From the IMG/VR virus record IMGVR_UViG_3300025880_000039, positions 1 through 36,103 of that record: a stretch of DNA of 36,103 nt; one strand, given 5' to 3'. Source of the stretch: a virus. Both the position numbers and the translations under genes were made by a program. Below are positions 29,910-36,103 of this stretch, piece by piece. The notes beneath the pieces were generated by a model that searched no databases, was not told the origin of the DNA, and saw only the letters and a list, made by a program, of their open reading frames with translations. Position 1 is the stretch's first letter. Every line of letters starts with the position of its first letter.

Positions 29910-30635
29910 ATGGCTGACACCACATACAGGACTGGCTTTGGCACTGGTGCATTCGGTGTCAGGGCTTACGGCGTTGATGGTGTTTTAAAAGACGGTGAAG
30001 CCATTGTTATTGGCGTCACCTCGACTGCGGCAGCGAATGTTCGCGTTAGGCTTTCCGGGTCTATTGTTGCATCCAGCTCCAGCAACACGTCAGACGCCAC
30101 AAGAGTGCGCGAAGTCAGCGCGTCTGCCTCAGTGTCAGCGAGCAGCACTTCCGCAGCCCAGCGCGTCCGTGAGAGCGCCTCAAACGTATCTGCAAGTGCA
30201 ACGGGTGCTGCATCGGTTGAGCGCGTGCGTGAGCAGAGCGCAGCATCGAGCATTGCCGCGAGCAACACGGCGGCTTGCGAGAGAGTGCGTGAGCAAAGCG
30301 CGGCGGCAGCGTCCAGCGCGTCAGCAAGCGCAAACGCAATTACAATTGTCAGCGCTGCCTCAACTATATCTGCCGTTACTACAAATGTTGTAACGGTTAA
30401 CCGCGTTCAGTTTAGCGGTGCTTTGATTAGTGCTGTCAGTAGTATTACTTGTAATGCTATTGAAAAGTGGGAGCCTTTGCCCGGCACGGCTGAAGTGTGG
30501 ACGGAGGTTGATCCTGCGTCTGAAATATGGCAAGGTGCATCTAACGCAACCGAAAGCTGGTCTGCGGTTTCCCCTGACAATTCAGAATGGACACCAGCCC
30601 CGGCTACAGGTGAAACATGGGCTGACGCCGCATAG
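29910..30635 (+). CDS. Repetitive Ser/Ala virion protein
   Basis: A 241-residue protein. Residues 1-40 (TGFGTGAFGVRAYGVDGV) look like a capping segment. Residues about 45-145 contain imperfect repeats of 22-24 residues marked by RVRE followed by a Ser/Ala stretch, five or more times. Residues 190-241 hold a second short repeat with Trp every 9-11 residues (EVWTEV, EIWQGA, ESWSAV, EWTPAP, ETWADA). The repeats suggest a rigid rod or bundle. It sits between tail and fibre genes; function inferred only. Confidence 0.7.
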   Translation: MADTTYRTGFGTGAFGVRAYGVDGVLKDGEAIVIGVTSTAAANVRVRLSGSIVASSSSNTSDATRVREVSASASVSASSTSAAQRVRESASNVSASATGAASVERVREQSAASSIAASNTAACERVREQSAAAASSASASANAITIVSAASTISAVTTNVVTVNRVQFSGALISAVSSITCNAIEKWEPLPGTAEVWTEVDPASEIWQGASNATESWSAVSPDNSEWTPAPATGETWADAA

Positions 30636-30659
30636 GCTAACGCCGAACAGGAGAATATC

Positions 30660-32696
30660 ATGGCTGATACAACCACCACAACGCTAGGTTTAACCAAACC
30701 AGAGGTCGGCGCTTCCGAGGATACTTGGGGCGAAAAAATCAATACTAACTTTGACTTAGTAGACGACGCGCTTGATGGAACAACGGCTGTATCACTTGAC
30801 ATTAACGGTGGCACAATTGACGGCGCAGTAATCGGCGGTGCAACGCCTGCTGCTGGCACGTTTACAACGCTGACTGCAAACACAAGCCTTGGCGGCACTT
30901 TGTCTACGGCTGCGCAGCCAAACGTGACATCTGTTGGCACGCTGACGGGCTTAACGGTTAGCGCCAGTGCATCTTTAGCAGGCGCAAGCACCTCCGCAGA
31001 CATTACCTTCGGCGACAACGACAAGGCCATCTTTGGTGCTGGCAGTGATTTGCAGATTTATCACGATGGTAGCAATAGTTATGTTGAGGACACCGCAACA
31101 GGTAGTCTTGTTTTAAAGGGTGCTAATGTTCTTGTTAGAGATACTTCTGACAACGACATTATGAAAGCCAATGACGGTGGATCGGCTGTTTTATTTTACG
31201 CAGGTGACAATAAAATCGCCACCACCTCCAGCGGAATTGACGTAACTGGCACAGTGACGGCTGATGGGCTGACTGTGGAGGGTTCTGACCCAGTTATTTT
31301 GCAGCATAGTGCTACTGGACCAACATTAAGGTTTAATAATATTGACCAAACTGTTGCTGATGATCAACAATTAGCGCGTGTAGAATTTAGCACTGATGAC
31401 GCTGGTGTAGAAAAAGATGAAGCATACTTACAGCTAACGGCTGATGGTAATGCTGGTGCATCTTTTTTTGATATTATGACTGGTGATGGTACGCCGACTA
31501 AAACAGCACGTTTTAGTAACAACGGCGACATTAGCTTCTACGAGGACACAGGCACGACACCAAAGTTCTTCTGGGATGCGAGTGCGGAGAGCTTGGGCAT
31601 TGGGACGAGTTCGCCTAGTGATGACCTTGAAATAAGCACAAGTGCAGATGCTAAAGGGCTTACAATTAAGAATGCTGGCAATAATAGGCCATATTTAAAT
31701 TTTGATTCTAATAGAAGTGGTGCAGGGAACAATCTAGCACAGCTTAACTTCAAGTGGAACGGAGCCGATGTTGCTAGGATTATAGCCGTAGCAGGGTCAG
31801 ACACAACTAATAAAGATGATGGTCATATAACTTTTAACACTTCTTCATCAGGTAGTGTAGAAGAACGCATGCGCATCGACTCATCGGGCAACCTGCTTGT
31901 GGGGACTACGAGCAATTCTCCCACAACTACAGCAGGTATTAATCTTGGCTCCAACAACAAGCTGCACGCAACCCGTAGTTCTGGTACGTCTGGTTACTTT
32001 AATCGCTTAACTTCAGATGGCGGCATTGTGGAGTTCGCCAAAGACGGCTCCACGGTGGGGAGTATTGATAGTGTTGCTGGTAGTGGAGGAGCCACTCAGG
32101 GGAAATTAAGAATAGGAACTGTTGATACTAAAATTCTTTTTGATGATGGTTTTGACGAAATATACCCTAACCAAAATGGGGTTACTACTTTAGGTGACCC
32201 AGGTGCAAGGTTCAAAGACCTCTACCTCTCTGGCGGTGTCTTCCTTGGCGGGGTAGGGTCGTCCAATAAGTTGGACGATTATGAAGAGGGGACTTGGACG
32301 CCTACATTGGTAGCAACAACTACAGATTTTGATAGTGTTACATACGATGGTGCAATAACGAGAGGCGTATATACTAAGGTTGGAAACATAGTAACTGTTA
32401 CTGGTTCTTTAATGACCGACGCCGTGACAGTTGGCTCGGCCGCTGGCAGTATTGCAATAGCTGGACTGCCTTTTACTTCTGACGGTAATTATTCCACTGC
32501 TGGCTCAGTTGCACAAACGTTAGATTGGGCTGGAGAAGAACCTAGTGAGGCATTAATTTTTAACGGCCAAAATAAAATTAGCTTGTTTTATAAATCGGCC
32601 TCCGATGGAGATTCAGTGGCTTTGGCAGTTGCTGATGTTGGAGGTGGCGGGAATGACAATCGTGTTTACGTTACCGTTACATATCGTGTTGCTTAA
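30660..32696 (+). CDS. Long tail fibre protein
   Basis: A 678-residue fibre. Its N-terminus, [20 protein letters not shown], then [12 protein letters not shown], is the classic virion-binding start. The shaft has repeated beta-motifs ([52 protein letters not shown]). The end from about 570 has [14 protein letters not shown] and a final beta domain. The distal half is more A/T-rich, suggesting mosaic exchange. GGAG lies before the ATG. It probably reaches the host surface, whereas the fibre at 35129 is shorter. Confidence 0.88.
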   Translation: MADTTTTTLGLTKPEVGASEDTWGEKINTNFDLVDDALDGTTAVSLDINGGTIDGAVIGGATPAAGTFTTLTANTSLGGTLSTAAQPNVTSVGTLTGLTVSASASLAGASTSADITFGDNDKAIFGAGSDLQIYHDGSNSYVEDTATGSLVLKGANVLVRDTSDNDIMKANDGGSAVLFYAGDNKIATTSSGIDVTGTVTADGLTVEGSDPVILQHSATGPTLRFNNIDQTVADDQQLARVEFSTDDAGVEKDEAYLQLTADGNAGASFFDIMTGDGTPTKTARFSNNGDISFYEDTGTTPKFFWDASAESLGIGTSSPSDDLEISTSADAKGLTIKNAGNNRPYLNFDSNRSGAGNNLAQLNFKWNGADVARIIAVAGSDTTNKDDGHITFNTSSSGSVEERMRIDSSGNLLVGTTSNSPTTTAGINLGSNNKLHATRSSGTSGYFNRLTSDGGIVEFAKDGSTVGSIDSVAGSGGATQGKLRIGTVDTKILFDDGFDEIYPNQNGVTTLGDPGARFKDLYLSGGVFLGGVGSSNKLDDYEEGTWTPTLVATTTDFDSVTYDGAITRGVYTKVGNIVTVTGSLMTDAVTVGSAAGSIAIAGLPFTSDGNYSTAGSVAQTLDWAGEEPSEALIFNGQNKISLFYKSASDGDSVALAVADVGGGGNDNRVYVTVTYRVA

Positions 32697-32746
32697 TTAC
32701 CCCGCACCATAGGGGTGGACAGTCCAACCATCACAGGAGATAAACG

Positions 32747-32998
32747 ATGGCACTATCAGAACGCACAGAACAGGATAAGATTGAGATAGTTTCGGCTCAT
32801 AAATTTATCCAAATACGCACAGCCACAGTCATTGAACGTGATGGCGTAGAGATCAGCCGATCATTCTCACGCCATGTTGTTGCACCAGATGCAGACATCA
32901 CAGGCGAAAGCGCAGAGGTACAAGCCATCTGTGCAGCCGTACACACACAAGCGGTTAAGGATGCTTACGCCGCCCATATAGCCGCACAGGAGGTTTAA
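32747..32998 (+). CDS. Small fibre-module protein
   Basis: An 83-residue protein, MALSERTEQDKIEIVSAHKF, then beta segment IQIRTATVIERDGVEISRSF and an Ala-rich helix. AGGAGA precedes the ATG. It is of a type commonly found just after fibre genes in marine phages. Possibly a chaperone or small structural protein; function unknown. Confidence 0.68.
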   Translation: MALSERTEQDKIEIVSAHKFIQIRTATVIERDGVEISRSFSRHVVAPDADITGESAEVQAICAAVHTQAVKDAYAAHIAAQEV

Positions 32999-33001
32999 CC
33001 C

Positions 33002-33310
33002 ATGGCCGTAACTTACACTTGGACTATCCCCACTTGCGAACACGACATCGCAACGGGTGGAATTAACGTAGTACACTGGCGCTGCACAGGCGTTGACGGA
33101 GATCACTCTGCGTCATCCTATGGCACAGTGGGCTTAACACCTGACCCATCTGCCGCTGACTTCGTTGCGTATGCTGACGTGACTGAAGCACAAGCGCAGG
33201 GCTGGGTCTGGGCCAGCGTATCACAGGATGATACGGAAGCTGCTATCGCTGCACAGATTGATGCGATGGCAAACCCAACCGCTGCCTCGGGAACACCTTG
33301 GGCTGCTTAA
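33002..33310 (+). CDS. Small conserved phage protein
   Basis: A 102-residue protein: MAVTYTWTIPTCEHDIATGG, HWRCTGVDGDHSASSYGTVG, TPDPSAADFVAYADVTEAQ, WVWASVSQDD. I know this pattern from many marine phage genomes, near fibres; function unknown. GGAGG lies ahead of the ATG and the previous gene ends 4 bases before. Two-layer beta structure with a C-terminal helix is likely. Confidence 0.75.
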   Translation: MAVTYTWTIPTCEHDIATGGINVVHWRCTGVDGDHSASSYGTVGLTPDPSAADFVAYADVTEAQAQGWVWASVSQDDTEAAIAAQIDAMANPTAASGTPWAA

Positions 33311-33332
33311 CTTAACTTAAAAGGAGATCACT

Positions 33333-33551
33333 ATGACTGAAGACAAAAAGGTCATTACGATTGACGACATCGAGTACACAGAAGACCAACTGTCAGACGA
33401 GGCGAAGGTGTGCATAAATCACATTGGCTCTCTGGATCAAAAGATTGGTTCAGCGCAGTTTAACCTGACGCAGCTTCAAGGTGGTCGTGAGTTCTTCATG
33501 GCTAGGCTGAAGGCTGCTTTGGAAGCACCAGCGGAAGACGAAGCTGAATAG
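33333..33551 (+). CDS. Small phage protein (DUF6447-like)
   Basis: A 72-residue protein: MTEDKKVITIDDIEYTEDQL, then a coiled-coil helix (VCINHIGSLDQKIGSAQFNL) and an acidic end. It matches what I recall of DUF6447 phage proteins, usually near fibres. AAGGAGA precedes the ATG. A terminator follows 21 bases after the stop. Confidence 0.75.
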   Translation: MTEDKKVITIDDIEYTEDQLSDEAKVCINHIGSLDQKIGSAQFNLTQLQGGREFFMARLKAALEAPAEDEAE

Positions 33552-33572
33552 CTCGCACAACATAACGCAACT

Positions 33573-33595
33573 GGCCAGCTATATGCTGGCCTTTT
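33573..33595 (+). terminator. Intrinsic terminator before nozzle gene
   Basis: GGCCAGC at 33573-33579 pairs perfectly with GCTGGCC at 33585-33591 with loop TATAT, followed by TTTT. It closes the adaptor-fibre transcript. Confidence 0.88.
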
Positions 33596-33621
33596 GCATA
33601 TTTGGTACAATGTGCTATATT
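33594..33621 (+). promoter_or_regulatory. Promoter for nozzle/fibre/ejection genes
   Basis: TTGCAT at 33594-33599 and TATATT at 33616-33621 with a 16-base spacer, directly after the terminator and 30 bases before the ATG at 33651. The same -35 hexamer occurs in the early promoter at 17066. Confidence 0.6.
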
Positions 33622-33650
33622 GGCCGCAATGCGTTTTCCGAGAGGCGACA

Positions 33651-35132
33651 ATGGCTTTAATTGATCTAAACATTCCAGCTGGCGTCTATCGCAACGGCAC
33701 TGACTTGCAGAGTATGGGCCGTTGGCGTGATGCAAGCCTTATTCGCTGGCATGACGGCGTTATGCGTCCGGTAGGCGGGTGGCGCACGCGCAACAACAAC
33801 GCTGCAAACGCAAGCATACGCGGCATAACTACTTGGAACACAAATAGCAGCGACCGCTGGATTGCCGCTGGCACATACAACAAACTTTATGCTTGGGCCG
33901 AGACTGGCGTTCAATATGACATTACCCCGGTTGGATTAACTGCTGGGCGTGAGGACGCAATATCTTTCACAGGCTACGGCGGCGCGGAGTTTGGCGCATA
34001 CGCATACGGCATTGCCCGGCCTGACACAGTTCGCATTCAGCCAGCGACCAGCTGGGATTTGGAAACGTGGGGCGAATACTTGCTGGCGTGCAACGAGGAC
34101 GATGGCAAGATTTACGAATGGCAGCTCGCCACAGGCACGCCCGCTGCGGTGTTGTCTAACGCGCCGACAAGTAATCTTGGTTGCGTTGTAACTGAAGAGC
34201 GCTTTTTGTTTGCGCTTGGCGCGGGCGGCAACCCTCGCAAAGTGCAGTGGTCTGACCGTGAGGATAACAATTCATGGACGCCAGCCGCTACAAACGAGGC
34301 GGGTGATCTTGAGCTAAACACGTCTGGCGCATTGATGAAGGGCTTGACTGTTGCTGGTCAAACCTTGCTTTTGACAACGCGCGATGCCCACGTTGCTAAC
34401 TACATTGGCCCGCCATACGTTTACGGCATTGAGCGCGTTGGCACGTCCTGCGGGCTTGCAGCAAAACAGGCTGCCGTTGTTGTGGATGCGGGTGCATTCT
34501 GGATGGGCGTTAATTCGTTTTATCTGTATCAGGGTGGGCAGGTTCAGGAGTTACCCTGCGACGTGTCAGATTATGTCTTCAACGACATCAACCGTGGCCA
34601 GATCAGTAAATCGTTTGGAATGTCTAATTCCATGTTTGGTGAGATTACTTGGTTTTACCCAAGCGCGGCATCAACGGAAAACAATCGCTATGTGACGTTT
34701 AATTACACAGAAAACACATGGTACATTGGCGAGCTGGCCCGCACAGCTGGCGTTGACCGCAGCGCATTCCGCCAGCCAATGATGGCTGATCCAGCGGATT
34801 ACAAGATTTACGAGCATGAGATTGGCTTTGATTACGGTGCGTTGACACCTTACGCCGAGACAGGTCCGTTCCGCATTGGCGCTGGGGATCAAGTTATGAG
34901 CGTGACTGAGCTTCTGCCGGATGAAAAGTCGCAAGGTGACGTAAATGCCGTCTTTAAGACGCGCTTTTACCCGAATGGCACTGAGCGGTCATACGGGCCT
35001 TACTCCATGAGCAACCCGACATCTGTGCGGTTTACCGGGCGTCAAGTGCGGATGCGCGTTGAGGGTCAGCGCTTATCTGATTGGCGCGTTGGCATTAATC
35101 GTCTTGAAGCTGTTGGCGGTGGCCGTCGATGA
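33651..35132 (+). CDS. Tail nozzle / stabilisation protein (P22 gp10-like role)
   Basis: A 493-residue, beta-rich protein. ATG 33651 has a GAGAGG site; an earlier in-frame ATG at 33594 would overlap the promoter. It opens ALIDLNIPAGVYRNGTDLQS, then ASLIRWHDGVMRPVGGW, a start I know from nozzle/stabilisation proteins of marine short-tailed phages. Repeated strands with Trp (WIAAGTYNKLYAW, WGEYLLACNEDDGKIYEW, KVQWSDREDNNSWTP) suggest a beta-propeller. The end matches the fragment at 1-262. It overlaps the fibre gene by ATGA. Confidence 0.78.
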   Translation: MALIDLNIPAGVYRNGTDLQSMGRWRDASLIRWHDGVMRPVGGWRTRNNNAANASIRGITTWNTNSSDRWIAAGTYNKLYAWAETGVQYDITPVGLTAGREDAISFTGYGGAEFGAYAYGIARPDTVRIQPATSWDLETWGEYLLACNEDDGKIYEWQLATGTPAAVLSNAPTSNLGCVVTEERFLFALGAGGNPRKVQWSDREDNNSWTPAATNEAGDLELNTSGALMKGLTVAGQTLLLTTRDAHVANYIGPPYVYGIERVGTSCGLAAKQAAVVVDAGAFWMGVNSFYLYQGGQVQELPCDVSDYVFNDINRGQISKSFGMSNSMFGEITWFYPSAASTENNRYVTFNYTENTWYIGELARTAGVDRSAFRQPMMADPADYKIYEHEIGFDYGALTPYAETGPFRIGAGDQVMSVTELLPDEKSQGDVNAVFKTRFYPNGTERSYGPYSMSNPTSVRFTGRQVRMRVEGQRLSDWRVGINRLEAVGGGRR

Positions 35133-35788
35133 CGCAGCAAAACCGTCCACCAGAGCCGCGAGATAAGGACTGGCAGACGTGGGGTCGGCGCATGATGTCG
35201 TACCTCTCGCAAACCCGTTCTGCGCTGGTTCAGCAGACTGGCGACGAAAGCGCTGCCGATGATGGCACGTTGATGTGGGACAGAGAAAACTTGTATCCTG
35301 TCGTGAGTAAGAACGGCGCGTGGGTTCAGGTTGTGTTAGAGGACGGCAATGCCAGCGGCTCAATTACAACTGACCAAACAGCTGTTGCGATAAACACAGC
35401 GTACGCTTTAACGTACACTTTATCATCATCTGATGGCATTACTAGCGGCACACCAGCCTCGCGCTTGGTGTTTGAGGAAGCTGGCGAGTACATGGTTAGC
35501 TTTTCAGCGCAGATTGCGTCCACATCCGGTTCAACTGTAAACTTCTGGTTTTGGCCTCGCGTCAACGGAGTTGACCTTGCGGGTTCGACTATGAAAAACG
35601 CTTTACATCAAAATGGCGCAACTCTTGTGGTTAGCCGATCTGCAATACTTAACCTTTCCGCTGGAGATTACTTGGAAGCTATGTGGGCCGTTGACAGCAC
35701 CAGCGGTTTTCTTGATGCAACTGCGGCAACTGCATTTGCACCCGCAGCACCAGCGTCCACTATTGCAATAACGAGGTTGCACGGATGA
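35129..35788 (+). CDS. Tail fibre / receptor-binding protein (allele B)
   Basis: A 219-residue protein, allele of 259-921. Residues 1-73 differ at only two places. From there to the end many residues change while glycine and hydrophobic positions stay (DGITSGTPASRLVFEEAGEY, FSAQIASTSGSTVNFWFWP, VDSTSGFL, TIAITRLHG). The head is one residue shorter than in A. The stop overlaps the gp13-like ATG (ATGA), unlike allele A where the start lies 8 bases before the end of the fibre gene. Confidence 0.77.
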   Translation: MTQQNRPPEPRDKDWQTWGRRMMSYLSQTRSALVQQTGDESAADDGTLMWDRENLYPVVSKNGAWVQVVLEDGNASGSITTDQTAVAINTAYALTYTLSSSDGITSGTPASRLVFEEAGEYMVSFSAQIASTSGSTVNFWFWPRVNGVDLAGSTMKNALHQNGATLVVSRSAILNLSAGDYLEAMWAVDSTSGFLDATAATAFAPAAPASTIAITRLHG

Positions 35789-36103
35789 GTGAAGAACTAG
35801 CGCGCTGCAAGCCTTGGATTGAGGCAGCTTTAAGCTACAGCGGTGGCACTCATAACTTTGAGGATGTGGTTGTTGGCTTGCAAAAGGGTACGATGCAGTT
35901 GTGGCCAACGCCAAAGGGGTGCATAGTAACTGAAATCGTGGTATATCCGCGAAAGAAAGTTTTAAACGTGTTCCTTGGCGGCGGTGAATTGGAGCAAATT
36001 TTGGATATGCACAACGATGTGATAGAGTGGGCAAAAGCGCAAGGATGCGCGGCCCTAACCATGACTGGTCGCTTTGGCTGGAAAAAACCATTGGCGAAGC
36101 ACG
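35785..36103 (+). CDS. T7 gp13-like protein (allele B), cut by window end
   Basis: The first 106 residues of the allele of 914-1276. Residues 1-34 differ (MSEELARCKPWIEAALSYSG, then HNFEDVVVGLQ) and from KGTMQLWPTPKG on the sequence is the same in protein and almost the same in DNA. The truncation comes from the contig end, not from a mutation. Confidence 0.7.
   Translation, partial: MSEELARCKPWIEAALSYSGGTHNFEDVVVGLQKGTMQLWPTPKGCIVTEIVVYPRKKVLNVFLGGGELEQILDMHNDVIEWAKAQGCAALTMTGRFGWKKPLAKH

Larger units (their letters stand above)
34871..36103. repeat. Right copy of divergent terminal redundancy
   Basis: Homologous to 1-1232 with the same gene order and no rearrangement. The copies are offset by 34870 at the left and 34871 at the right, owing to small indels in the diverged middle. 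This gives a genome length near 34.87 kb if the molecule is circularly permuted. Confidence 0.9.

Noticed and set aside
32699-32725. Terminator after the long fibre gene
   Set aside because: Two short hairpins (5 and 4 bp) exist, but there is no T-run and stems are weak.

Overview
The window looks like the near-complete genome of a tailed, short-tailed (podovirus-like) bacteriophage. It carries terminase, a P22-type portal, scaffold, a capsid protein resembling the DUF5309/SU10 family, adaptor and nozzle proteins, tail fibres, a set of ejection (internal virion) proteins, holin candidates, a GH19 endolysin and a compact recombination/replication module. No rRNA, tRNA, CRISPR array, integrase, RNA polymerase or DNA polymerase was seen. 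Balanced base composition and protein types familiar from marine podoviruses suggest a virus of a marine proteobacterium, but the host is an inference.

The first 1232 bases and the last 1233 bases are homologous (position 1 pairs with 34871) but not identical. The simplest reading is a circularly permuted genome of about 34.87 kb whose contig ends were assembled from two co-existing strains that differ in the receptor-binding region. The window therefore shows two alleles of that region. A real tandem duplication is the alternative.

Layout: 1-1276, allele A of nozzle 3' end, tail fibre and a T7 gp13-like protein. 1276-7366, four ejection proteins, one with a peptidoglycan hydrolase domain whose two halves appear in swapped order. 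7379-11674, portal, small head protein, scaffold and major capsid, closed by a terminator. 11729-14947, small head/unknown genes and a lysis cassette (holin-like membrane proteins, two small related Cys-containing exported proteins, GH19 endolysin). 14966-15349, a PD-(D/E)XK-like nuclease. 15389-15498, a stem-enclosed 110-base element. 15506-16995, a tightly coupled minus-strand operon of very small genes plus an HTH protein with a candidate gene nested in another frame. 17040-17098, a divergent promoter/operator region. 17122-22229, early genes: ribbon-helix-helix regulator, resolvase-like nuclease, RecE-like exonuclease, SSB-like protein, primase-helicase. 22229-22396, a nested repeat array that is a candidate replication origin. 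22574-23777, small accessory genes. 23778-24156, a regulatory gap. 24157-27274, terminase genes flanked by two HNH endonucleases. 27350-35788, ADP-ribosyltransferase-like protein, adaptor, tail and fibre proteins, nozzle and allele B of the fibre/gp13-like pair.

How it works together: the RecE-like nuclease, SSB and primase-helicase prepare and unwind DNA while the host supplies the polymerase. Terminase packs DNA through the portal. The adaptor, nozzle and fibres form the short tail. The gp13-like and four following proteins are likely ejected to open the cell wall. Holin candidates and the GH19 enzyme lyse the host. Relative to T7 or P22, the portal-scaffold-capsid block has moved downstream of the ejection proteins.
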